A DNA stretch of 64,000 nt from JANMEX01 sp031422915 (GCA_031422915.1 JANPEK010000135.1:1-64000), one strand, 5' to 3'; numbered from the stretch's first letter, positions 52,776 through 61,827 are shown. Numbers and translations are program-made. Notes: generated by a model not told the origin, from the sequence alone.

Positions 52776-54042
52776 CCATCGTTATGATGAGGCCTATGTT
52801 TGGATTTGGCTGCCGCACGAAACGCAACCCGTTGTCGCCGGGCGTTTGGCGCGGCAGAGCGACGGACGACTTGTGTTCAACTACGGGCAAAGCTATTTGG
52901 CTAGAAACAATGCCATGGCGATTTATGATCCGGAATTGCCGCTGAAAGCCGGTGAAATTCCGCTGCATGACAAATTGCAATTGCCAAACTGCATACGCGA
53001 CGCCTCGCCCGATGCGTGGGGCAGACGGATTATCCTCAACCGGACTCTGGGGTTGAAAGGGCCGAGTGCGGACAGCGCGGATCTTGACGAGCTCACCTAT
53101 CTGCTAGACTCCGGTTCTGACCGCATCGGAGCACTTGATTTTCAAGGCTCCGCAACGGTTTACGTCCCGCGCCAACAGTCAAATGCGACGCTCGAAGAGC
53201 TGTTGCAATCAGCAGAGCGTGTCGAAAATGGCGTGCTGCTGTCTCCCGATCTTGATCAGGCACTTCAAAATGGCACGTCACTAGGAGGCGCACGCCCCAA
53301 GGCGTTGATTGATGCTGATGACAGGAAGTACATCGCCAAATTCTCCGCCAGCAATGACCTCTACAATGTGGTGAAGGCGGAGTTTGTGGCGATGCGACTG
53401 GCGCATCGTGTTGGCCTCACTGTTGCCTCCGTGGAGCTGGTGCAGGCGCTTGGCAAAGATGTCCTCCTGATCGAACGCTTTGACCGTGTGGTGGTCAGCG
53501 CCGGTTGGGAGCGACGGGCGCTTGTGTCGGCATTGACGATGCTGGAACTGGACGAGTTGGAAGCCCGCTATGCAAGCTACGAGGACCTTTCCACGTTGAT
53601 CCGCCACCGGTTCACCAAGCCCAAGCAAACTCTGGAGGAACTGTTCGGGCGACTGGTGTTCAACATTCTGGTTGGCAACACGGATGATCACGCCCGCAAT
53701 CACGCGGCGTTCTGGGACGGTCACATGCTTGCACTCACGCCCGCCTATGACATTTGCCCGCAAGGCAGAACGGGCGGTGAGGCGACGCAAGCGATGTTGA
53801 TCACCGGCAACAAGCGGCTCAGCCAGCTCGTGCTGTGCCTGGAATCGGCACCGCAATTCCTGATAAGCACCGATCAGGCGCGAGGCATCATCGCGGCGCA
53901 AATTGCCGGGATTCGGACGCATTGGAGCGAGGTTTGTGAAGAAGCCGGATTAAGTGATGTCGACCACGCATTCATTTCAGCATGTTTACGAATACCGTTT
54001 CAAAATTCTGGAAAACTCCGCTCAACGAGTCGTCTGATCTAG
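52765..54042 (+). CDS. hipA: HipA-family Ser/Thr kinase toxin
   Basis: A 425-residue HipA-like toxin kinase. The N-terminal subdomain (HETQPVVAGRLARQSDGRLV) is followed by the kinase core: GTSLGGARPKALIDADDRKY (nucleotide loop and Lys), FGRLVFNILVGNTDDHARNH with catalytic Asp/Asn, and LTPAYDICPQG with the metal Asp. HipA kinases phosphorylate GltX or another tRNA synthetase and induce growth arrest. The last ~20 residues (FQNSGKLRSTSRLI) do not resemble the usual end, so the C-terminus may be altered. With hipB it could serve as a plasmid-stabilising module. Confidence 0.87.
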   Translation: MTSDHRYDEAYVWIWLPHETQPVVAGRLARQSDGRLVFNYGQSYLARNNAMAIYDPELPLKAGEIPLHDKLQLPNCIRDASPDAWGRRIILNRTLGLKGPSADSADLDELTYLLDSGSDRIGALDFQGSATVYVPRQQSNATLEELLQSAERVENGVLLSPDLDQALQNGTSLGGARPKALIDADDRKYIAKFSASNDLYNVVKAEFVAMRLAHRVGLTVASVELVQALGKDVLLIERFDRVVVSAGWERRALVSALTMLELDELEARYASYEDLSTLIRHRFTKPKQTLEELFGRLVFNILVGNTDDHARNHAAFWDGHMLALTPAYDICPQGRTGGEATQAMLITGNKRLSQLVLCLESAPQFLISTDQARGIIAAQIAGIRTHWSEVCEEAGLSDVDHAFISACLRIPFQNSGKLRSTSRLI

Positions 54043-54136
54043 AGCTGTTGTGACATCTGAATAAAATGATCAACTGGCATAATGCGATGTCGGTCAGTAG
54101 GTTGCCGACGGCTTTTATCTTGAACATATTTTAGCA

Positions 54137-54883
54137 ATGTTAAGGATCGTGCAGGAAAGCGAAATTGCGAAACTTCAATTGAAAGAGCAGGTCGCCACAA
54201 GTTTGGCCGTGGACATATCCAAGCGCTCGGTTGGCCGCATTCTATATGAACGCAAATTCAGCCGTCTTGTTCCGCGCCTGCGGCATCCCAATAGCGACGA
54301 GGCGCGCCAAGAGGCTTTTAAAAAATTCGCAAAAGCAGTGAGACAGGCGATCCCAAAAGAGGCTTGCGCAATGCCCGTTGAGGTCTGGTTCCAAGACGAA
54401 GCCAGGATTGCCAAAAGGGGACGCTGACCCGTTTGTGGGCGCGGCGCGGCTCTTGTCCACACGCTGATCAGGACACACGCTATGAATGGGCCTATCTGAT
54501 CGGCGCTGTCTGTCCCGGCCGCGCAGTCGGCGCAGCGCTCGTCATGCCCTAATCCAGCACCAATGCCATGAACAAACACTTGGCCGAGATCGCCAGCGCG
54601 TTCGCGCCTGACGCCCATGCCATTCTCGTGCTTGACAGCGCCGGACGGCATGGCAGCCAAGCACTCACTATCCCCCCCCCCAAATCTTGATGGTGACCCA
54701 GCCGCCCCGTGCGCTCGAGCTCAATCTGGTCGAAATTGTCTGGCACCATCTGCGCGCCAACAAACTCACCAACAGCCTATATCAAAATTGTCAACACATC
54801 GTCGATGCATGTTTCAAGGCATGGAATGACTTCATGGCAAACCCGGCCCAAATTGCATCCTTTACAAGCCAAGATTGGGCGTA
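54137..54883 (+). pseudogene. IS630-family transposase, multiply disrupted
   Basis: Family blocks appear in order: MPVEVWFQDEARIAKRG (first Asp), a frameshift at about 54418, YEWAYLIGAVCPGRAVGAAL, TAA at 54550-54552 in the place of the tyrosine in VMPY, then NKHLAEIASAFAPDAHAILV (second Asp in LVLDSAG). A run of ten C's (about 54672-54681) accompanies another frameshift, after which ALELNLVEIVWHHLRANKLT holds the Glu. The 3' end is near complete. Not functional. Confidence 0.85.
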
Positions 54884-54954
54884 AGTGTCATGAGTTTTGG
54901 CGATTGGTATTAGAGGGCAAATTTGTGAAAGAACCAAATTAGGGCATGTGTGCA

Positions 54955-55339
54955 CCCAAGCGCCTGATTTTGCTGCCCCTTATGCACCTGCTGCCAAGAC
55001 ATGGGCGCGTACCACGGTCGAATCGAACATCTGGATCAGATGTGCTGTGGAACTTAGCCCAGCCAAAGTGTCAAAGAAAACCTCGAAACCACCAGCCTTG
55101 ATCAGCCAGTCAAAGCATTTCCAGACGCTGTTCCAAATGCGAAAGCGCTCCGGCAGGGCCCGCCAACTGAAGTTGTGGACGGAAAAATAGTGCAGTGCTT
55201 CGAGAAAAAGCCGATCGTCCTGATCCTTCGCCCCGCTGCGCGGCATAAACGCCCGGAAAACCGTCAACGCGTTCACAAAGTCGATGTCGCTCATCTTCGT
55301 GTGGACATCGCCGAGTCTCCAACTCGACCGGCCTTCCAT
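54955..55339 (-). pseudogene. IS5-family transposase, N-terminal remnant
   Basis: Leftward codons read DDRLFLEALHYFSVHNFSWR, ALPERFRIWNSVWKCFDWLI and MFDSTVVRAHVLAAGA (first catalytic Asp), the N-terminal third of an IS5-type transposase. The rest is missing; it is cut near the end of the IS630 remnant. A different subgroup from the IS5-type element at 15904. Confidence 0.78.
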
Positions 55340-55659
55340 GAATCACAGAGTTGGGCGCAAAGGAATCCCAAGTCATATACTTGACACTGAACTCCCAAAT
55401 CCTTCGATAGTTGTCGGTTGGAAATCAGTTTCTGACAGGATTTCCGCGTCGAGTTCGCCGACGTTGCTGCGAGGTCGAATAGACGCCCGTCTAATTTTGT
55501 GAAAAGCTCGTGTTATCAGTATGATGGGAAAATGTGCGACTTTACCAATAGAATCCCCCACTCGCTGGAGCTATTTCCATTGCGGAAGCAAAGAAGAAGA
55601 ATTGAATAGAAAACTGGCTTAATGACGCAAGATAAGACGTTCGTGAATTTAAAGAGCAA
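55340..55659. other. Gap with no recognisable gene
   Basis: About 320 bases between IS5 debris and the EI pseudogene. I found no open frame with family resemblance, no terminator and no clear repeat. Confidence 0.4.
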
Positions 55660-56450
55660 CGTCCATTCTGCTCCGCATTGACGCTGCCAGTTTTGACGGC
55701 ATTGGCCTGACGCGGACAGAATTCCTGTTTGAGGGCGGCCATTTGCCAGACGAAAATCATCATATGGACGTATACATATGGACGATTGAGTGGGCCACCG
55801 GCCGGCCGGTGACGATCAGTACACTGGATGCCGGTGGCGACAGGTGTGACCTTCCAGGACGAGCCAAATCCGTTCCTTGGCATCCGCGGATATCGCCTAT
55901 TACGCATACGCAAAGACATTTTCGCGACGCAATTGCGGGCCTTGGCCCGACAAGCTGTTTTTGGGCCTCTCAAGGTCATGAATCCGATGGTAACCGTGCG
56001 TTCTGAAATGGCCGAGTTCAGCACAATATATACCGACGTCATCAACAGTTTGCGCATTGAAGGCACTGACTGTGCGGTTCCGTCATTGGGCGTCCGATCG
56101 AAGTGCCGGCCGCAGCTCTGGACGCTGACAGCATCGATGCAGACTTATTTTCCATTGGATCAAATGACCTCGTTCAATATGTGACCGCGTGCGCAAGGGA
56201 CAACGCCTTGCTGGCGCACCTTGCCCAAGCAGACAATCCGGCAGTGATCAAACTCATAGGCATGGTTGCCGCGACGGGACTGCAACAAGACAAGGAAGTC
56301 AGCGTCTGCGGCGACATGGCCTCGACGCCTGCTTTGGTTCCGTTACTGTTGAAGGCAGGCATCGGCAGCCTTTCTGTTGCGATTGCGCAAGCGCCAGTTG
56401 TCAAAGAAAAAAACGGGGTTGGGATGGTCGAGAACAGCTTGGAGGCGGGA
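55660..56450 (+). pseudogene. PTS enzyme I-type phosphotransferase, C-terminal remnant
   Basis: Three frames in succession give FDGIGLTRTEFLFEGGHLPD and GRPVTISTLDAGGD, then NPFLGIRGYRLLRIRKDIFA, LRALARQAVFGPLKVMNPMV, then DADSIDADLFSIGSNDLVQY and EVSVCGDMASTPALVPLLLK. This is the PEP-binding C-terminal domain of enzyme I, including the catalytic Cys in SVCGDMA. Frameshifts lie near 55845 and 56095, and the N-terminal half with the phospho-His is absent. In rhizobia such EI-like proteins sit beside dihydroxyacetone kinase genes, as here. Confidence 0.85.
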
Positions 56451-56453
56451 TCT

Positions 56454-56900
56454 GTGCCTGAAAAACCGGACGAGAACGACGACCTGATTGGTGCCTACAA
56501 GGACTTGATCCGCAGCTATTTGGCGATCAGACCATCAGGATTGCGCAAGAAAATCTCCGACGCCATCGGCACAAACCGAAGCTTTGTGACCCAGATCACC
56601 AACCCGAACTACCGGGTTCCCATTCCGTCGCAATACATTTCGAAGATCATGGATGTCTGCCATCTGACAGTGGTCGAGCGGTCCAACTTCATGAATGCCT
56701 ACCTGGCAGCGCACCCGGGCCAGGCGGATTTGCTGAACGCAAGGTCATCCGCCAAGGAAGCATCCTTTACGGTTGATCTTTCGACTGTCGAGGACGTGGA
56801 AACAAGAGAGATGATCAAGCGATCGCTGCGCAGTGTCGCAGAGACTCTGATCGCCATGTCCAACAGGGACAAGACCGAAAAGCAGGATCCAGGCCGATGA
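56454..56900 (+). CDS. Helix-turn-helix-like protein of unknown function
   Basis: A 148-residue protein if started at GTG 56454 behind GGAGG (56441-56445). Its frame is continuous with the EI remnant upstream, so the open frame alone suggests a misleading fusion. The middle region (SGLRKKISDAIGTNRSFVTQ, ITNPNYRVPIPSQYISKIMD) looks like an XRE/CI-type helix-turn-helix with a long spacer. The C-terminal part is acidic-helical (DVETREMIKRSLRSVAETLI). It ends 4 bases inside the dhaKL remnant start. Probably a regulator or accessory of the lost dha locus. Confidence 0.6.
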   Translation: MPEKPDENDDLIGAYKDLIRSYLAIRPSGLRKKISDAIGTNRSFVTQITNPNYRVPIPSQYISKIMDVCHLTVVERSNFMNAYLAAHPGQADLLNARSSAKEASFTVDLSTVEDVETREMIKRSLRSVAETLIAMSNRDKTEKQDPGR

Positions 56901-57180
56901 AGAAAATCCTAAACAGTCCGCAATCCGCGCTTGCGGAGTGTCTCACAGGAATGGCCCTCGCCCATGGCGACCGGCTCACCTATCATGAGCAGGGTCGTTT
57001 CATCGCACGCCGCGATCGCAAGAGTGCCGGCAAAGTCGCGTTGATCTCCGGGGGTGGCTCAGGCCATGAGCCGATGCATGCGGGCTATGTCATGAGGCCA
57101 GAAGCCTGAATGGTGTTGCCGATCCCGGTGCAGAGGCTGTCGCACGCATTTTCGAAAGCTTGGCGAACGAGCTTCGCTGA
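56897..57180 (+). pseudogene. Dihydroxyacetone kinase with large internal deletion
   Basis: The first ~65 codons (MKKILNSPQSALAECLTGMA, KVALISGGGSGHEPMHAGYV) are the DhaK N-terminus. They jump directly, in a shifted frame, to GVADPGAEAVARIFESLANE LR-stop, the last residues of the DhaL domain. About 450 codons between are missing. It is related but not identical to the intact fusion at 42666-44285, so two different dihydroxyacetone-kinase genes once existed in this region. Confidence 0.85.
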
Positions 57181-57202
57181 ATGCGCGCAGGCGGTTTGGA
57201 CG

Positions 57203-58027
57203 CTATTCTGAATCCATCAACAACTTCGCCGCCGCAGTCCGCAGTGCCGATACCGTTGGCGTGAGCAACTTGATGTGGTCGAACTCGCCAGATTGGTCAT
57301 GAATCGACCTCCGCAGCGCCTGTCCGAAGGCCATGCGCAGCTCGGTGCCAATGTTGAATTTTGAGACGCGCGTTGTCCGCGCAAGCAAACGCCTGATGTC
57401 ATTTGGCACGCCGCTGCCTCCATGAATGACCAGAGGCAGGCGGGTGACCGCTTCAATAGAACGCAGTGCATCCATGTCTATGCCGTTGGTCTTTTCAGTG
57501 TTGAGATGAACATTCCCGACCGAGATGGCAAGCGCATCCGCGCCGGTCTCAAGGTCAAAGCGCCGCGCCTCTTGCGGATCTGTAAACCGTCCGGCCTCAC
57601 CGCTGGAATAGCCGACAAATCCGACCTCTCCTTCAACCGAAACACCGTGTGATTTTGCCTCCGCCACAACTCTTGAAGTGAGCGCGATGTTTTCATCGAT
57701 CAACAGGCGGGAACCATCGATCATCACCGATGAAAAACCATGGTCGATGCCTTCGCGGCATTCATCTAGTGTGTAGGCGTGATCGATGTGACAGACGACC
57801 TGAGCGCGCGACTGTTCCGCAAGGTAGCGGAACATTTTGCCGAGGATTGGCACCGGCATATTCTTTCGGCACGCAGGACCGGCTTGCAGGATCACAGGCT
57901 GTCCGGTTTCGTCGGCCGCTTCAACAAAGGCGCGCGCTTCCTCCCAGCCAAGAACAACAAGCCCCAAAACGGCGCGTCCCTCGCCCATTGCAGGGATGAG
58001 AACATCTTTGAGCGATGCGACGGTCAT
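57203..58027 (-). CDS. Class II fructose-bisphosphate-type aldolase (IolJ-like)
   Basis: A 274-residue zinc-dependent class II aldolase. Zn ligands and catalytic Asp are in VVCHIDHAYTLDEC, ISVGNVHLNTEKTNG and PLVIHGGSGVPND. It overlaps the iolB stop/start junction by 4 bases, so it belongs to the leftward inositol operon. The likely job is cleavage of 2-deoxy-5-keto-gluconate 6-phosphate to dihydroxyacetone phosphate and malonic semialdehyde (IolJ reaction). The family alone would also allow fructose- or tagatose-bisphosphate. Confidence 0.88.
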   Translation of the reverse strand: MTVASLKDVLIPAMGEGRAVLGLVVLGWEEARAFVEAADETGQPVILQAGPACRKNMPVPILGKMFRYLAEQSRAQVVCHIDHAYTLDECREGIDHGFSSVMIDGSRLLIDENIALTSRVVAEAKSHGVSVEGEVGFVGYSSGEAGRFTDPQEARRFDLETGADALAISVGNVHLNTEKTNGIDMDALRSIEAVTRLPLVIHGGSGVPNDIRRLLARTTRVSKFNIGTELRMAFGQALRRSIHDQSGEFDHIKLLTPTVSALRTAAAKLLMDSE

Positions 58028-58866
58028 TTGAACTTTGCAATCATGTCCTTGATGCCGGGGATGGTCTCGATCTGATGGGCATGGCTTGGCTGGAAGAACT
58101 GAACGAGCGGACGCTGCGTGAGCCCGCCAAGAATTGTGAAATAGTACATCTCATATCCTGGTGCGACAACACAAGGATGATATCCCTTCTCCAACACCAC
58201 TGTTGAACCGTCAAGCAAGTGATAGGCATCTCCAACCTTGCCATCTTCCCGTTGCACCAGTTGCAGACCGAATCCGTTATTGGGGCGAAAACGGAAATTG
58301 TAAGTCTCATCGTGGCGGGTTTCCAGCGGCAGCCGGTCTGTGTCGTGCTTGTGTGGCGGAAAGCCTGACCAGCCGCCCTGCCCTACCGTGAACAACTCCG
58401 AGACGAGAAGGCGGCCGACCCTGTCACGGTACTTGGTGCCCAATATGTGTTTGATCTTGCGATGGGTCTTGGTTTCATCCGACCCGTATTGAACACGGTC
58501 AATATCCGCCTCGCGCACAGCAAACGGTTCCAGCACGATCTCGAATTTGGCACCGGCGACAAATATCTCCGCATTGTCCGAACGACATACCAACAGGGCT
58601 TTGGCACCAGTTGGGCAATAGACTCCCTCCGGCTCGCCGTCCCAGACATCGCTTCCGCGCTTCCCGATGTCCTCAAACTTGATCCCTTCAATTTCGACAT
58701 CGATGGTCCCGGTCGCGGGGACGATACCAGTCTCGTACCCCCGGACCTGATACTCGAACGCCTCCCCGCGTTTCAGTTTGACGATGTTGAAATAATTCAG
58801 CGGCACCCTCATGTCTTCCACATCAACGATTGGACGATTGTAGTTGTCGTAAGGAGCAATGTGCAT
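58024..58866 (-). CDS. iolB: 5-deoxy-glucuronate isomerase IolB
   Basis: A 280-residue IolB: bicupin-like fold with FPPHKHDTDRLPLETRHDET and VVLEKGYHPCVVAPGYEMYY, which carry the His/Glu metal ligands. It converts 5-deoxy-glucuronate to 2-deoxy-5-keto-gluconate in myo-inositol breakdown. Start MHIAPYDNYNRPIVDVEDMR is family-like. It is coupled to the aldolase gene and follows iolC by 6 bases. Confidence 0.93.
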   Translation of the reverse strand: MHIAPYDNYNRPIVDVEDMRVPLNYFNIVKLKRGEAFEYQVRGYETGIVPATGTIDVEIEGIKFEDIGKRGSDVWDGEPEGVYCPTGAKALLVCRSDNAEIFVAGAKFEIVLEPFAVREADIDRVQYGSDETKTHRKIKHILGTKYRDRVGRLLVSELFTVGQGGWSGFPPHKHDTDRLPLETRHDETYNFRFRPNNGFGLQLVQREDGKVGDAYHLLDGSTVVLEKGYHPCVVAPGYEMYYFTILGGLTQRPLVQFFQPSHAHQIETIPGIKDMIAKFK

Positions 58867-58872
58867 CAGGGA

Positions 58873-59841
58873 TCAATTCGCAGTTCGAGTGGCAATAAAT
58901 GCGGCGAGTTCTTCGCGTGTCGGACTTGCTGGAGCGCAGCCTACACGGGTCACAACGATTGCAGCCGAGGCAGACCCATGTCGCACCGTCTCGTAAAGTG
59001 TAACGCCGGTTGCAAATGCCGTGCAAAACCCCGCGAGAAAAGCATCGCCGGCGCCGGTGGGTTTGATGGCGTTGACGGGGAACACCGGAAGCTCAAATGA
59101 CCCTGCATTTGAGAACGTCACCGATCCGCGCTCACCAAGCTTGTATATGGCAATCACATCGGGCTTTGCCGCCAGCTGGCGAGCCAGATCAAGACCGCCA
59201 CCGTCTCGTCCGGCAATAAGATCAAATTCAATATCATTGCCCACGACAATATCCGCCACCTCAGCGGCTTGGCGGCAGACGCGCTGCGCTTCCGAACGCG
59301 ATGTCCAGCTGTAAGGCCGGTAATCAATGTCAATGATCACAGGCAGCTTGGCAAGATTGGCGCGATGCAACAGATCAAGGCACGCTGTGCGCGATGGATC
59401 CATCGCAAGAGCTGTGCCGGTCATCACGAGCGCGCCAAAATCTGAAAGATCAGCTCTGCCGACTTGCTGCCCGGACAAAAGGAAATCAGCTGCATTGTTC
59501 CGGTAGATAACCGATTGGCAATTGTCGACGCGTGTTTCAACCACGGCCAAAGACGTTCGGGTCTCGCCTTTGACGGTGGAAATGTATCGGGCGTCAACGC
59601 CATACATCGCAAGCTGCGCGGAGATATATCGACCTACCGCGTCATCTGAAACAGCGGTCAAAAGCGCCGCCCTCCCGCCCAGCCGGCATATGCCGACAGC
59701 AATATTGGCGGCAGACCCACCGAGTGCGGACTTGAAGCCTGTTGCCTCTTCAATTTTGGCTCCTGGCGGGTCGGCGTATAGATCGAGCCCGGCACGCCCG
59801 ACGACCAGGAATTGATTGCGGCTGAAGCGTTGTGCATCCAT
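58873..59841 (-). CDS. iolC: 5-dehydro-2-deoxygluconokinase IolC (PfkB family)
   Basis: A 322-residue PfkB-type sugar kinase. The N-terminal glycine-rich motif GSAANIAVGICRLGGRAALL and the C-terminal signature NAIKPTGAGDAFLAGFCTAF with catalytic Asp are intact. It phosphorylates 2-deoxy-5-keto-gluconate. It lies between iolD (3-base gap) and iolB in the normal rhizobial inositol order. Confidence 0.92.
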   Translation of the reverse strand: MDAQRFSRNQFLVVGRAGLDLYADPPGAKIEEATGFKSALGGSAANIAVGICRLGGRAALLTAVSDDAVGRYISAQLAMYGVDARYISTVKGETRTSLAVVETRVDNCQSVIYRNNAADFLLSGQQVGRADLSDFGALVMTGTALAMDPSRTACLDLLHRANLAKLPVIIDIDYRPYSWTSRSEAQRVCRQAAEVADIVVGNDIEFDLIAGRDGGGLDLARQLAAKPDVIAIYKLGERGSVTFSNAGSFELPVFPVNAIKPTGAGDAFLAGFCTAFATGVTLYETVRHGSASAAIVVTRVGCAPASPTREELAAFIATRTAN

Positions 59842-59844
59842 TTT

Positions 59845-61737
59845 CTAAACCCCGACGCGCTGGCGCGCCCGTCCAGCCTCTATTTTGGCATGCGCCCTAG
59901 AAATGGCTTTGCTTGCAGAAACTTCCGGTGATCCGACTTCCCACCAGGTGTGACCTTCGCCTGTCCAACCATCAAAAGCATCAACCTTGAGCGAAATGAC
60001 ATAGGTCCGATCAGATGCCTTGGCGCGCGCAAAGGCTTCCTTGAGACCGGAGATCGATTCTACCAATTCAGCGCTTGCACCCATCGCGCGGGCGTGGGCC
60101 ACAAAATCGACGGCAAACGGTTCAACGGCAATGTTGCAGTCGGCAATGAGATTGTTGAACGAGACGTTTCCGGTGTTGTTCTGCAATTTGTTGATGACTG
60201 CAAAGCCGCCATTGTCACATACGATGATGATCAGTTTCTTGCCTGTCAGGACAGACGAATAAATATCCGAATTCATGATCAGGTATGAGCCGTCACCGGT
60301 GAACACGATCGTGTCCTGCTCAGGCTCGCCTTCCATTTGGGCAATGCGCGCCCCCCAACCGCCAGCAATCTCATAGCCCATGCAAGAGTAGCCAAACTCC
60401 ACATCGACCGAGCCAAACGACTTGGTGCGCCAATTGGCCATGACTTCCGCCGGAAGGCCGCCAGCCGCCGCCACGATGCGGTCACGCGGTCCGCAGACTG
60501 CGTTTATCGCGCCAATGACCTGCGCGTAGGACATCAGGCGATTGGTTCCGCTGGCAGTGAACGGGTTGGTGTTGCCATCAACATATGTGTTCCATTTGTC
60601 GCGCTCCCGGGCGGCAAACCGACCCCAAGATATGGGTGCTTGATAGGTATCCAGATCTGAACTCAGGTGGAGAAGCGCGTGCCGTGCATCCCCTACAACT
60701 GCAAGCGAGCGATGCTTGGTCGCATCAAAGCGGCCAACATTGATCGAAACAATCTTCGCCGTCCTGGAGAAAGCGGTCCACGAGCCCGTGGTGAAATCCT
60801 GCAGCCGTGTGCCAACAGCCAAAATCACATCGGCTTTTCCGGCTAAACTATTTGCAGAATTTGAACCGGTAACACCGATGGGCCCGCAATTCAGCGGATG
60901 CTCGAACAGCATGTTGGCGCGCCCGGCGATGGTTTCACATACTGGAATCCCATGTTTCTGCGCAAAAGCGGCAAGCTCATCCGTGGCACCAGAATATTGC
61001 ACGCCACCACCGGCGATGATGAGCGGCGCTTTGGCGGTTCTCAACAAAGCGGCCGCGTCGGCGATATCGCGCTCGTCAGGCACTTGTCTGCGAATGCGAT
61101 GAACACGGTCTTCAAAAAATTCAACCGGATAATTATAGGCCCAGCCTTGCACATCCTGCGGCAAGGCAAGAAAAGCCGGGCCGCAATCTGCAGGGTCCAG
61201 CATCGTTGCAATGGCATTTGGCAATGATTGGATCAGTTGAGCCGGATGCATTATGCGGTCCCAATAACGAGTGACCGGTTTGAACGCGTCGGTAACTGAA
61301 ATTGCCGGATTGTTGAAATGCTCAACCTGCTGAAGCACCGGATCGGGCAAGCGGGTGGCGTAGCCGTCGCCGCAAATCATCAGAAGCGGCAAACGGTTGG
61401 TATGGGCAATCGCCGCAGCCGTAACCATGTTGGTCGTGCCGGGTCCGGCAGACGCCGTAACAAACATGAACTGTCGGCGCAGCTTCTGCTTGGCATAAGC
61501 GATACCGGCCATAGCCATGCTCTGCTCGTTCTGTCCTCGCCACACCGGCAATTCAAGCCGGTGGTTGAACAGCGCTTCCCCAAGGCACGTCACATTGCCG
61601 TGCCCGAAGATTGCGAATCCGCCGCCGCAAAGCCGCGTTTTCTTGCCGTCGATTTCAATGAATTGAGCCGCCAAATGCCGCACAAGCGCTTGCGCCATGG
61701 TCAGCCGAACAGTGGAAAAAGGTGCATTCTGTTTCAA
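59845..61737 (-). CDS. iolD: Trihydroxycyclohexane-1,2-dione hydrolase IolD
   Basis: A 630-residue ThDP enzyme of the acetolactate-synthase fold. Residues near MAGIAYAKQKLRRQFMFVTA, SAGPGTTNMVTAAAIAHTNR form the Pyr domain and FTGDGSYLIMNSDIYSSVLT (GDGSYL..NSD, the ThDP/Mg motif) the PP domain. It opens the cyclohexane ring in inositol catabolism. It is the first gene of the leftward unit and divergent from the iolG-like gene across a 90-base region with a perfect operator palindrome. An internal Met (MAQALVRHL) is an alternative start. Confidence 0.93.
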   Translation of the reverse strand: MKQNAPFSTVRLTMAQALVRHLAAQFIEIDGKKTRLCGGGFAIFGHGNVTCLGEALFNHRLELPVWRGQNEQSMAMAGIAYAKQKLRRQFMFVTASAGPGTTNMVTAAAIAHTNRLPLLMICGDGYATRLPDPVLQQVEHFNNPAISVTDAFKPVTRYWDRIMHPAQLIQSLPNAIATMLDPADCGPAFLALPQDVQGWAYNYPVEFFEDRVHRIRRQVPDERDIADAAALLRTAKAPLIIAGGGVQYSGATDELAAFAQKHGIPVCETIAGRANMLFEHPLNCGPIGVTGSNSANSLAGKADVILAVGTRLQDFTTGSWTAFSRTAKIVSINVGRFDATKHRSLAVVGDARHALLHLSSDLDTYQAPISWGRFAARERDKWNTYVDGNTNPFTASGTNRLMSYAQVIGAINAVCGPRDRIVAAAGGLPAEVMANWRTKSFGSVDVEFGYSCMGYEIAGGWGARIAQMEGEPEQDTIVFTGDGSYLIMNSDIYSSVLTGKKLIIIVCDNGGFAVINKLQNNTGNVSFNNLIADCNIAVEPFAVDFVAHARAMGASAELVESISGLKEAFARAKASDRTYVISLKVDAFDGWTGEGHTWWEVGSPEVSASKAISRAHAKIEAGRARQRVGV

Positions 61738-61792
61738 ATCACAGCTCCAGACTTGCCAAATCCTGACGTCATGCTAAATGCACTTTTGTTGC

Positions 61793-61810
61793 TTTGCAAT
61801 CGATTGCAAA
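61793..61810. promoter_or_regulatory. Perfect 18-base palindrome between iolD and iolG-like
   Basis: TTTGCAATCGATTGCAAA is fully self-complementary with a central CG, the LacI-operator style also seen at 18812 (TTTGCATTCGTATGCAAA). It lies 17 bases upstream of the rightward ATG and 55 bases from the iolD start, so one bound dimer could control both inositol transcription units. No lacI gene lies beside it in the window. Confidence 0.72.
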
Positions 61811-61827
61811 AAATAAGGTTTGTGTCT

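Noticed and set aside
56103..56900. A fused EI-HTH protein of 265 residues
   Set aside because: The frame is continuous only because the EI remnant runs through without a stop; a GTG with a ribosome site marks the start of the separate downstream gene.
61318..61827. N-terminal extension of the iolG-like gene
   Set aside because: The extension runs antisense through iolD and across the operator; the Rossmann motif starts right after ATG 61828, which has a ribosome site.
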